Shown: one piece after another, positions 7,945 through 15,871 of the stretch
Position numbering within the stretch: position 1 is the stretch's first letter
Layout: each line of letters starts with the position of its first letter
From: Thermodesulfobacteriota bacterium
GTDB lineage: Bacteria; Desulfobacterota; DSM-4660; Desulfatiglandales; Desulfatiglandaceae
Length of the DNA: 17,499 bases
NCBI GenBank assembly: GCA_028278625.1
Contig: JANQDY010000228.1
Coordinates: forward strand, 1-17,499
Direction of reading: 5' to 3'
Translations under genes and position numbers: made by a program
Notes under the pieces: model-generated
What the model was told of the DNA's origin: nothing
The model's database searches: none
Seen by the model: the letters and a program-made list of their open reading frames with translations, nothing else

Positions 7945-9468
7945 ATGCTGTCCAAAATTCTCAGCAGCGCTGTTATCGGTATAGACGCCTATGTGGTGGA
8001 TGTGGAGGTGGACATCGCACGAGGACTTCCCTCATTTTCCACCGTGGGCTTGCCGGAAGGTGCCGTCAGGGAAAGCAAAGAGCGGGTTAAGGCCGCCATA
8101 ACAAATTCCGGATACCATTTTCCATCTGATCGGATTACGGTAAATCTGGCTCCGGCAGACATCAAAAAAGAGGGGTCTGCCTTTGATCTCCCCATGGCTC
8201 TGGGCATCCTGGCCGCAACGGGCCTGCTGGAACTTGCCGAGTACAACGGTTACCTTTTTTTGGGCGAATTGGCACTAGACGGCATGCTCCGTCCCGTTAA
8301 AGGTGTGCTGTCCATGGCCATCGCCGCAAGAGACCTCTGCATAAAAGGTATTTTCCTGCCCGGGGAAAACGCTGCTGAGGCCGCTGTTGTCGATGGCATT
8401 CCCATTTTTCCGGTTAAAACCCTGTCTCAGGTGATCAGCGCCCTGAAAGGTGCCGTTAAGGTAAGTCCGGTTCAGCCTGAAATCAACCGCTTCAGCAAAC
8501 CTTCGCTCTCTAAACGCGATTTTTCCGATGTTAGGGGACAAGAGCACGCCAAACGGGCCCTTGAAATCGCGGCGGCCGGGGCCCACAATCTCCTCATGAT
8601 CGGTCCTCCCGGGTCCGGCAAGACCATGCTCGCCAAGCGTCTTCCCACCATCCTGCCACCGCTAAGGTTTGAGGAATCACTTGAGACGTCAAAGATATAC
8701 AGTGTCATGGGTCTGATGCCGAACGGCGCGGGACTGATTACGGAACGGCCTTTTCAGGCGCCCCATCACACCATCAGCGATGCCGGCCTCATCGGCGGGG
8801 GCCAGCAACCCAAACCGGGGCAGGTGAGCCTGGCCCATCACGGGGTCCTCTTTCTGGACGAATTGCCCGAGTTCAGGAGAAATGTGCTGGAGGTGCTGCG
8901 CCAACCCATGGAAGAAGGGGAGGTGACCATCTCGAGAGCCACCTCCACCGTGAGTTACCCCGCCAACTTCATGCTGGTGGCGGCCATGAACCCCTGCCCC
9001 TGCGGGCATCTGGGGCATGCCAAGCGGGAGTGCACCTGTTCGCCCGTGCAGATTCAACGGTACAGGGCCAAAATATCGGGACCCCTCCTGGATCGCATCG
9101 ACATCCATCTGGAGGTGCCGGCGGTTCCCTACAAAGAGCTTTCCGGGATTTCGGAAGGGGAATCCTCAAGCCGTATTTTGGGAAGGGTCGTGAAGGCCAG
9201 GGAAGTCCAGAAGGAGCGGTTCAAGCGAACCGGAATATTCACCAATGCCGGCATGAACAGCCGCCACCTCAAGAAATTCAGTCCCGTTGACGCCGAATCA
9301 GGGCTGTTGCTGGAACGGGCCATGGATCGCTTCGGCCTGAGCGCCCGGGCCCATGCCCGGATCCTCAAAATCGCCCGAACCATCGCCGACCTGGAGGCGG
9401 CTGCGGATATCCAGGCTGCCCACATTGCGGAGGCCATCCAGTACCGCACCCTGGACCGAAAATTGTAG
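7945..9468 (+). CDS. yifB: YifB/ComM family Mg-chelatase-like AAA ATPase
   Basis: A 507-residue member of the YifB/ComM family. ComM is a hexameric helicase that drives branch migration during natural transformation; YifB is the same family in species not known to be competent. An N-terminal ChlI/Lon-like domain (1-165) contains ARGLPSFSTVGLPEGAVRES. The AAA core has Walker A GPPGSGKT (220-227) and Walker B VLFLDE (301-306). A Cys-rich insert has C351, C353, C363 and C365 (CPCGHLGHAKRECTC). The sensor-type SGPLLDRIDIH motif (378-388) follows, and a C-terminal Mg-chelatase region carries SARAHARILKIARTIADLE. The start MLSKILSSAV matches the family; the AAGGA ribosome site is rather distant. 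It is transcribed divergently from rpoZ. Confidence 0.95.
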   Translation: MLSKILSSAVIGIDAYVVDVEVDIARGLPSFSTVGLPEGAVRESKERVKAAITNSGYHFPSDRITVNLAPADIKKEGSAFDLPMALGILAATGLLELAEYNGYLFLGELALDGMLRPVKGVLSMAIAARDLCIKGIFLPGENAAEAAVVDGIPIFPVKTLSQVISALKGAVKVSPVQPEINRFSKPSLSKRDFSDVRGQEHAKRALEIAAAGAHNLLMIGPPGSGKTMLAKRLPTILPPLRFEESLETSKIYSVMGLMPNGAGLITERPFQAPHHTISDAGLIGGGQQPKPGQVSLAHHGVLFLDELPEFRRNVLEVLRQPMEEGEVTISRATSTVSYPANFMLVAAMNPCPCGHLGHAKRECTCSPVQIQRYRAKISGPLLDRIDIHLEVPAVPYKELSGISEGESSSRILGRVVKAREVQKERFKRTGIFTNAGMNSRHLKKFSPVDAESGLLLERAMDRFGLSARAHARILKIARTIADLEAAADIQAAHIAEAIQYRTLDRKL

Positions 9469-9549
9469 GGGTTTTATATCGTCAAGTGAAGGCCCCTATT
9501 ATACAAAAGATAGCATTTCGAGAACACAGACCTCGAAGGAACCCATGTT

Positions 9550-10806
9550 ATGATCAGAATGGTTGAAGCATTGAATTACCGCTGTTTACGATATATTAAG
9601 CAGAACCTGAACGATTTTCATGTTCTCGTAGGGCCTAATGCCAGCGGGAAGACCACCTTTTTGGACGTGATATCCTTTCTCGGGGATTTGCTGTCCGAAA
9701 GTCTAGATAGTGCTATCCTGGAAAGAACCTCAAATTTCGTAGATTTACTCTTTGCGCGTCAAGGTCATCGTTTTGAGTTGGCTATAGAAATGGAAATTCC
9801 CTCGGAACGTGCAAGAATGCTTCCTCCAGAGCGAAAGTTTGACTCGATTCGTTATGAAATTTCAATCGGGATGGAAAAGAACGAAATTCATATTTTTGAT
9901 GAGAAGGTGATTCTTCTACAAAAGGAACCGGACCATCCCAAGCAGAGGACGTTGTTCCCCAATCCGCCTAATCCTCCGGAAACGATCATGACAAAGAGAA
10001 TTCAGCGCAATCAGCGTCGGGTTGTTTCCAAAGTATATAGCGGTAATGACAACTATTATTCTGAAGTCCACAAAAAAGGCGGCAAAGGGTGGGCACCTTC
10101 GATTCGACTTGGCCCCTTGAAATCAGCTTTGGCAAACCTGCCGGAGGATGAGACCAATTTCCCCGTATCTACTTGGTTTCGAGATGTTTTGCGGAATGGC
10201 GTTCAGAAAATCATGTTGAACAGTCTGGCTTTACGCAAAAGCAGTCCGCCCGGGCAGGGACTTAAGTTCAAGCCTGATGGCTCAAACCTGCCTTGGGTTG
10301 TTTATAACAACCATATGGAGACGCCTTTGCGGCATCAGGAATGGATTGAACATATTCGGACGGCTTTACCTGATTTATACGATGTTGAAACCATAGAACT
10401 GCCCGACACGCGCCACAGGTATTTGAAGCTGATCTATGAAAATGGATTGGGTGTCCCAGCATGGATGGCTTCGGATGGAACCTTACGGCTTCTGACATTG
10501 ACCCTCCCCGCTTATCTCTCGGATTTCGAAGGTATTTATCTGATCGAGGAACCGGAAAACGGCATTCACCCCATGGCTATGGAAACTGTCTATCAAGCCC
10601 TTCGGTCGGTATATGATGCCCAAATCCTCTTGGCCACCCATTCTCCCGTAATTTTGGGGTGCGCTGAAACCTCGGATATCCTATGTTTCAAGAAAGCGGA
10701 AAATGCGGCAACGGATATTGTAATGGGAATCGATCATCCCGCGCTTAAAGAATGGCAGGGAAGTCTGACTCTCAGTGATCTTTATGCCTCCGGGGTGTTG
10801 GGATGA
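9550..10806 (+). CDS. ABC-type/OLD-like AAA family ATPase, probable defence module component
   Basis: A 418-residue ATPase of the RecF/OLD/AAA_21 type. Walker A is GPNASGKTT (28-36), directly after the opening strands. A signature-like ASDGTLRLL lies at 307-315, Walker B is YLIEEPEN (330-337), and the H-switch is LATHSPVIL (361-369). Between them (about 80-300) is a long variable insert without recognisable motifs. There is no nuclease domain in the protein itself. The gene overlaps the next by four bases (ATGA), so the products are expected to act together. Such ATPase plus TOPRIM-like pairs are typical of phage-defence systems; this is inferred from architecture only. A Met-Leu-stop mini-frame with a good ribosome site ends inside the start codon region, and a 6-bp hairpin TTCGAG/CTCGAA (9517-9522, 9532-9537) lies just upstream. 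Confidence 0.85.
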   Translation: MIRMVEALNYRCLRYIKQNLNDFHVLVGPNASGKTTFLDVISFLGDLLSESLDSAILERTSNFVDLLFARQGHRFELAIEMEIPSERARMLPPERKFDSIRYEISIGMEKNEIHIFDEKVILLQKEPDHPKQRTLFPNPPNPPETIMTKRIQRNQRRVVSKVYSGNDNYYSEVHKKGGKGWAPSIRLGPLKSALANLPEDETNFPVSTWFRDVLRNGVQKIMLNSLALRKSSPPGQGLKFKPDGSNLPWVVYNNHMETPLRHQEWIEHIRTALPDLYDVETIELPDTRHRYLKLIYENGLGVPAWMASDGTLRLLTLTLPAYLSDFEGIYLIEEPENGIHPMAMETVYQALRSVYDAQILLATHSPVILGCAETSDILCFKKAENAATDIVMGIDHPALKEWQGSLTLSDLYASGVLG

Positions 10807-11456
10807 GTAAACGGGACCTATTTGTTGTTGTGGCCGATCTGGATGCAGAAAATGCCATCAAGACCTTGTTGACGAGGCGGCAAGAAGCCTTGGGGATCAC
10901 ATTGAGCTTTTCTCCGATTTCACCTCCCAACGGAGATCTGCTTCGGTATGTGGGAAGGGATTCCGGTTGCCGCGTCAATGCCGTCGATCTTCTTCGGCCA
11001 CCACAAAAAACACACCGTCATGCAATGATATGCTTTGACCTGCATGGTTGCGGTGCGCGGAATCAATCTCGGGAAGAAATTGAAGCGGAAATTGAAAATC
11101 GATTGCACATCAATGGATGGCACCAAGGAGATGTTGCTGCCATCGTGATCGAACCAGAACTTGAATCATGGGTTTGGGCGGATTCTGCCGAGGTTGCCCA
11201 TGTGATGGGATGGAAAGGGGATATGAATGCTGTGCGCCATAGCCTGATTTCACGCGGGCTTTTGGAGGAAGGAAAAGCGAAACCTAAAGATCCGAAAGTG
11301 GCAATGAAACATATTATTAGCGAAAAACGAAACCGGAGATTGACTGCCCGTATGTTTTCCGAATTGGCCGATGCCGTTCCTCTTCACTCATGTGAAGATC
11401 CAGCTTTTAATAAGATGAGAACGACCTTGAGGGGATGGTTTCCGCCATCCACATAG
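10803..11456 (+). CDS. TOPRIM-like/DUF4276-like partner of the ATPase
   Basis: A 217-residue protein of uncertain family. The layout suggests a TOPRIM-like fold. A first strand FVVVADLDAENAIKTLL carries Glu16 where TOPRIM proteins have their acidic residue. A central strand AMICFDLHGCG (Asp79) stands where DxD is usual, though only one Asp is present. A third strand IVIEPELESWVWAD (114-127) resembles the 'xEaWll' stretch of RloB/OLD-type TOPRIM proteins. If this reading is right it would be the nuclease or effector partner of the upstream ATPase. The start overlaps the ATPase stop by four bases. The last four codons (PPST) and stop lie antisense to a FabG remnant, so the natural C-terminus may have been altered. 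Remote homology is my inference. Confidence 0.7.
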   Translation: MSKRDLFVVVADLDAENAIKTLLTRRQEALGITLSFSPISPPNGDLLRYVGRDSGCRVNAVDLLRPPQKTHRHAMICFDLHGCGARNQSREEIEAEIENRLHINGWHQGDVAAIVIEPELESWVWADSAEVAHVMGWKGDMNAVRHSLISRGLLEEGKAKPKDPKVAMKHIISEKRNRRLTARMFSELADAVPLHSCEDPAFNKMRTTLRGWFPPST

Positions 11457-11866
11457 AACAGAGAGCCGGTTGCATAGCTCGCACCGGACGTGGCCAGAAA
11501 AGCCACCACTTCGGCTACCTCTTCCGGCTCGCCGGCACGGCCTAAAGGAACATTGCCAAGCATGTTTTTGATGTTTTTTTCCGTAAGTGAACTTGTCATA
11601 TCGGTTTTGATATACCCGGGGGCCACGGCATTCACTGTGATACCCATGGGACCGAGTTCCTTGGCAAGGGATCTGGTGAAACCGATAAGCCCCGCCTTTA
11701 CAGAAGTGTAGGCTGTTTCTCCGGGCCAGCCCTTCACGCCCATAACCGATGCGATATTGATGATCCGGCCCGATTTCTGCGCCAGCATGTTAGGAAAGGC
11801 GGTGCGGCAGCAATAGAAGGCGCCGTTCAGTCCCGATTTGATCCAGAGTGAATATCCGCTTAACAC
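11441..11866 (-). pseudogene. Truncated 3-oxoacyl-ACP reductase-like SDR remnant
   Basis: A minus-strand frame covers roughly the last 60% of a FabG-type short-chain dehydrogenase. It keeps SGRIINIASVMG with the catalytic Ser, the YxxxK pair in TAYTSVKAG, the ITVNAVAPGYIKTDMT stretch and PLGRAGEPEEVAE. The whole N-terminal nucleotide-binding part (TGxxxGIG, NNAG) is missing. The first FabG-like residues appear around 11850; upstream of them the frame has no SDR similarity. At the other end similarity stops right after YVDGG at 11441, where the frame runs on into antisense of the TOPRIM-like gene. An enzyme without the Rossmann motif should not be functional. The in-frame GTG at 11866 is probably not a real start. 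Confidence 0.85.
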
Positions 11867-12018
11867 CGAGCTTTTGGAATTCGGGATAGCGGCCTCAATA
11901 GATTCTTTCCCGGAATTTATCAGGTAGGATGTCTAAAATCTTGCATATGCCGTGACCGAGGTGATGGAGGGGCTCCTGCGTTTTGTGGAACGAAATTCCA
12001 GAACCTTCGAGAGCCAGG
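11867..12018. other. Gap between two gene remnants
   Basis: No recognisable gene. A 43-codon open frame on the minus strand begins with TTG at 12024-12026 and stops at 11895-11897. It contains HHLGHGICKILDILPDKFRE. A plus-strand frame over the same bases is also open (VTEVMEGLLRFVERNSRTF). Neither has a clear ribosome site, and I recognise neither. Confidence 0.3.
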
Positions 12019-13217
12019 TCAGTCAATATGGATTTTCAAAAGATGATAATCACCCGTCATGACATCGGGAATATCCCTTAATTTTTGTGCATGCCATTGG
12101 GATTCACTCCATATAAAGGGTCTTCCATTGACAACCGGGGTGCCGTATTTCATCCAGAATGAAGTATTCTCCGAATCGATATTCAGCACGCCTTTCAGGT
12201 TCGATAGATCGGAAAGCATGGAAGCTGTCATGGCTTTGGCATCAACAGCACCCTCAGGAACGGTCTTGGGTGTTGTGGTCCATCCGTAGCCCAGGTCCCA
12301 TCTGCCATAGATGGAAAGCGGATTGAAAGGATCCGTGAATGTAATCAGATCCTTGGCGATCTCGATATTCGTAACGTTGTATATCTGGGCAAGCAATTGC
12401 CATTCACAAAAAAACCGCCGGCCATGCTCAATCCCAGAAAAGAGGACCAGGAATTATGTGCCATAAAGATGTCGCCGTCCACTTTTTTCATGAAAGCGGT
12501 GCATCTGGAATAATGATACTGTTCCTTAAGCGGTAGCAAATAGCCGAACAGATCTATCTGGGCGTTTATGAAATAGAGATCCATGAAAGAAAAAGCTTCG
12601 GTTTCATAATTCAAGCTTAACTCCGAGTCTAAAAAATAGTCGATGGAAGGAAGCCAGTCCCCACTGAAATCAAGGGCATCGGGATCGTTCAGGATTACGC
12701 CGTGATATACGCCCAGCAATCGAAAGATAAGTCTTTTCATATATCCTTGAATGGTTTTATCCAATAAGTCTTTCGTGTAATCGATTGTGTAAGAATAGTT
12801 TTGTTTGAGGATGGCTTCTGTTTCATCCAGCTCTTCTTCTGAGGGTGGGATCTGTTTTGGAAAGGAGTGGGACGGGTCGGCAATGTATGCGCTGTCCCAT
12901 GCGTTGTCCCTTGCGAAGATGATTTGCTTTTTCAATAAATGCCCGTATACAAACCCCGCCTTGTATTCCGCCTTCAGCGTATTGTCATCGCTGCTTACGA
13001 CGCTGAGGTTCAGCAGATTGTCAAGTTTTTCAACACACCCCGATGAATTATCGTCGAGGACGAAAACCTGGATCGAGTCCCTGTGTGCCGTGGCATCGGT
13101 GTCGCTGCACCCAAAGCAAAGTGATGCCAATGACCATGCCGCAATATAGGCGAAGAACTCTCTGATGACACGACCGAGTTTGCCCCACCCGGGCTTTTTC
13201 CTTCCGGTTCTCAGCAT
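12019..13217 (-). pseudogene. Secreted Ntn-hydrolase (phospholipase B / C45-like), frameshifted
   Basis: Two minus-strand frames together make one protein of about 400 residues. The first (from the ATG at 13215-13217) has a basic N-terminus, a hydrophobic segment FFAYIAAWSLASLCFGC typical of an export signal, then a domain with GVYHGVILNDPDALDF. Next is SRCTAFMKKVDGDIFMAHNSW, where the Cys at residue 239 fits the N-terminal nucleophile of phospholipase B-like/C45 Ntn-hydrolases. The frame fails after a T7 run (12408-12414). The continuation in the next frame reads FCEWQLLAQIYNVTN, then YGRWDLGYGWTTTPKT and FWMKYGTPVVNGRPFIW, ending at 12019. One extra T would restore one open frame. Family assignment is moderate; the break itself is clear. 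Confidence 0.7.
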
Positions 13218-13312
13218 TCGTTCATGTCCCACAATGTCTCCCTCACAAGCTGTTTTCCGGAATTGAGATTCCATTCATTGATGATCGATGATAAAACTCC
13301 GCTTTGTGTTGA

Positions 13313-13639
13313 AAGAATATAGTTGAAAAGGGCTTTGGCAACAAGAAGAATGCCTTCATTGCGGATGATATTATCGGCTTGCCCGAAGTGGATCTGGTGA
13401 TTAATGATCAAACAATCAAGTTTCCGGCTTCCCGCCTCTTTTTTGAAAGCCTTGGCCGGCCTGGAGATCTTTCCAGTAACGGAGAGGCATGACTTGAAGG
13501 TGTTTTCTACGATACTGTGCAAAAGGATCCAAATTTTGCTATTATTGGATCATACTTTATGCGCTACTACAGCTGGTACTTTGATCTTGAGAATGAAGTG
13601 GTTTGGATGGCGAATTCCATTGGTTGTCAATTTCATTAG
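13313..13639 (+). pseudogene. C-terminal fragment of a pepsin-like (A1) aspartic protease
   Basis: The plus-strand frame ending at TAG 13637-13639 reads like the C-terminal lobe of pepsin. GLPEVDLVINDQTIKFPASR matches pepsin's LPDIVFTINGVQYPVPPS region. NFAIIGSYFMRYYSWYFDLE followed by NEVVWMA matches the conserved ILGDVFIRxYxxVFDxxNxxVGxA ending. The frame opens after a TGA at 13310-13312 and contains another TGA at 13490-13492, where a Trp codon would fit. No start codon or N-terminal lobe is seen, and the catalytic DTG of the first lobe is absent. A neighbouring frame just upstream carries MIDDKTPL, which could be a degraded second DTG site, but this is uncertain. Minus-strand ORFs over this segment are taken as shadows. 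Confidence 0.65.
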
Positions 13640-13805
13640 GGCCAAAAAGGCGTTACTTTGTGATATTGCACGAAAGTCACACCTGAGGGAATTGCCCGAT
13701 GCCAAAGAAACCCCGACCATGTCGTTTCATTCTTCAAATCAAGAATCGTCCATTAAGAGGCCCCTCTGAATGCGGTTTTCTTGGCCTCATCACCAGTGAG
13801 TACCG

Positions 13806-14726
13806 ATGATCGAAATTGAACGCATATGTAAGAGCCAAGATGGTCTGGGTGAGAATCCCATATGGTTCGAGGAGGAAGCGTCTCTCTTCTGGACAAACCA
13901 CGTGGGCCCCGGTCTTGAAGGTCCCAATGTCAGAACAAGTGAGGGCCCCAGCCTAAAGCGCTTCAATGTGACAACAAACGAACTTACCGTATGGGATATG
14001 CCTGAGCAGGTGGGGTCGTTCGGGTTTAGAAAGCATGGGGGGCTTGTGGCCGGCGTCAATTCCGGGTTCTGCACGATCGACCTGGCGGGGGGCGCTTTCG
14101 ATTTGATTGTCGATCCGGAAAAGGATCTGCCAACCAATCGATTTAACGATGGGAAGGTTGATCAGAGGGGACACTTCTGGTGCGGCACTATGGACACCAA
14201 TGTTACTGATGAATGCGCTCACATTTACGTCTTAGACCCTGACTTCACCTGCAGGAAAATGGCGGAAGATTACTCGTTTGTTGTGAGCAACGGGATCGCT
14301 TTCGATCCGGAAAGCAAGAGGATGTACTTTGGCGATACCTTTCGAAAAATGATCTACGTTTTCGACTTTGATTTGAAAGAAGGTCGAATCTCCAATCAAA
14401 GAGAGTTTTTCTCGACTGCAGATTTTCCGGGATTCCCGGATGGCGCCACAGTAGACGCAGATGGATACTACTGGATTGCACTGGTTCAAGGAGGGAAAAT
14501 ACTACGTCTTGATCCCGAAGGGCGGCTCGATCGCCAGATAAATATGCCTATTCCGACGCCAACCTGTGTGACATTCGGTGGGAATGGGTATGAAACGCTC
14601 TATGTCACTTCACAAAAGGCCTTTCTATCTCAGGAGATGCTTCAGCGATATCCGGACACCGGCGACATTTTTGCCATTCACGGAACAGGCGTTAGGGGAA
14701 TTCCCGAGCCTAGGTTCGCCGGATAA
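13806..14726 (+). CDS. SMP-30/gluconolactonase/LRE family protein
   Basis: A 306-residue six-bladed beta-propeller of the SMP-30 (regucalcin/gluconolactonase) family, which hydrolyses sugar lactones using a divalent metal. The metal and substrate residues are in place: Glu16 in GLGENPIW, Asn111 in LPTNRFNDGKVD, Asn162 in VVSNGIAFD and Asp212 in FPDGATVDADG. The 111-162-212 spacing equals the 103-154-204 spacing of human SMP-30. A GHFWCGTMD motif follows the substrate loop. There is no signal peptide. The ribosome site is weak (GTGAG about four bases upstream). It appears intact and follows directly after the decay zone. The sugar substrate is unknown, and no sugar pathway genes are nearby. 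Confidence 0.9.
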   Translation: MIEIERICKSQDGLGENPIWFEEEASLFWTNHVGPGLEGPNVRTSEGPSLKRFNVTTNELTVWDMPEQVGSFGFRKHGGLVAGVNSGFCTIDLAGGAFDLIVDPEKDLPTNRFNDGKVDQRGHFWCGTMDTNVTDECAHIYVLDPDFTCRKMAEDYSFVVSNGIAFDPESKRMYFGDTFRKMIYVFDFDLKEGRISNQREFFSTADFPGFPDGATVDADGYYWIALVQGGKILRLDPEGRLDRQINMPIPTPTCVTFGGNGYETLYVTSQKAFLSQEMLQRYPDTGDIFAIHGTGVRGIPEPRFAG

Positions 14727-14812
14727 AGCCGCCTTTGAGAGCTTTGCCGAAGGATAACGGCTCGGAATTGGATGTCAAGAACGGGTGACTATTTGTAGAA
14801 GGAGACGATGCC

Positions 14813-15598
14813 ATGTCAGAAAATGAATTAACCAATCAAGCAAAGAAAGCGGCCCGGGAGCATGGGGCCGATCTTGTGGGCGTGGTCAGTGTTTTGGATC
14901 TGCCCGAGCTCGGTGAGAGGATTGAAAGGATGCTGCCCGGTGCCCAAAGTGTCATCGTCCTCGCAACCGGGCACAGTCTCGCCGCGCTGCGCTCCGGGGC
15001 CAACGAACTCGCTCAGTTCGACACCATTCACGCCTATGACGAATCCGCTCGGGCAACCCACGCGGCGGCCCGATCTCTTGAAGCCCGGGGCTTCCTTTCT
15101 GCGGGGGTTCCCGCCTTCATTCCCATCGACATGGATGAGCCGGGCAAAGGGATGCGGGGGGAAATCTGCTGGCGTCGGGCCGGCGTCCGGGCCGGTTTGG
15201 GATCCTATGGCGAATCCGGAGCCCTGGTCACAAAGGAATACGGACAGGCAATACGTCTGGCGGGCGTGATTACCACCGCCCGATTGATTCCGGACGCGCC
15301 CATGAAAGAAGACTGCTGCGATCATTGCATGCGCTGCGTTGAATCCTGCCCAATAGGCGCCCTGTCCGGTGGCGGTAAGATCAACAAGAAACTTTGCGGT
15401 GACCGGATTTTCAGGTACGGCTTCCGCTACTTCCAGAAGGTGATGCAAGGCATGCTGGATGGACCGACCGAGGAAATGCGAGAGATCGTTCAGGGTGCGG
15501 GTTTGCGCCATCTCTGGCAGACCTGCATGATGGGTAACTACTACTATTGTTTCAAGTGCCAGTCCCAGTGCCCGGCAAACCGTCTGCCAAATGCCTAA
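14813..15598 (+). CDS. QueG-like epoxyqueuosine reductase-family 4Fe-4S protein
   Basis: A 261-residue protein related to epoxyqueuosine reductase but shorter and lacking the HEAT-repeat C-terminus. An N-terminal flavin/cobalamin-type domain includes EICWRRAGVRAGLGSYGESGAL, equivalent to the 'AxxaGlGwiGkn' stretch of QueG. The first ferredoxin cluster is C169-x2-C172-x2-C175-x3-C179-P. A second site is C246-x2-C249-x3-C253-P, with C238 or C195 as possible fourth ligand. It therefore probably carries two 4Fe-4S clusters and acts as a small redox protein. Short QueG-like proteins in anaerobes have no settled function, so true QueG activity should not be assumed. The start is well supported by AGGAG about eight bases upstream. 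Confidence 0.85.
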   Translation: MSENELTNQAKKAAREHGADLVGVVSVLDLPELGERIERMLPGAQSVIVLATGHSLAALRSGANELAQFDTIHAYDESARATHAAARSLEARGFLSAGVPAFIPIDMDEPGKGMRGEICWRRAGVRAGLGSYGESGALVTKEYGQAIRLAGVITTARLIPDAPMKEDCCDHCMRCVESCPIGALSGGGKINKKLCGDRIFRYGFRYFQKVMQGMLDGPTEEMREIVQGAGLRHLWQTCMMGNYYYCFKCQSQCPANRLPNA

Positions 15599-15663
15599 AA
15601 TCCATTAATGCTGACCTGTAGTAGACCACGGACATCCAAGAAACAACCTTCCTTTCCATTTTG

Positions 15664-15693
15664 TTTACATCAGAAGACATGGTCTGGTAGACT
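15664..15693 (+). promoter_or_regulatory. Possible promoter for the sensor kinase gene
   Basis: TTTACA (15664-15669) and TAGACT (15688-15693) are 18 nt apart, with an extended TGG before the -10. It lies in the 273-nt gap between the QueG-like gene and the sensor gene and would give a leader of about 170 nt. The rest of the gap shows no gene and no clear terminator. Confidence 0.3.
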
Positions 15694-15871
15694 GGTTAGG
15701 ATTGTGTCACTAAAAATCCCGCAAGCCGGTTCATAAATGAGATCCAACCCCAACCAGCCGATTTGAGTGCTGGTTTCAAATGCCATGTGTATCTTAAAAG
15801 CCAATACCTCAGGATGATGGAAGCAACGATAACTTTAGACGAAGAATCGTCAGCATTTAAAAGGTAAGACA

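Noticed and set aside
9541..9553. Met-Leu-stop mini-ORF with AAGGA just before the ATPase start, considered as a regulatory leader
   Set aside because: Only two codons; it probably reflects chance, and the AAGGA can serve the real ATG at 9550.
13211..13522. Minus-strand ORF of 103 codons overlapping the start of the Ntn-hydrolase gene by 7 nt
   Set aside because: It is antisense to the segment with pepsin-like similarity, shows no motif, and is best explained as a shadow; the ATGCTGA overlap is probably chance.
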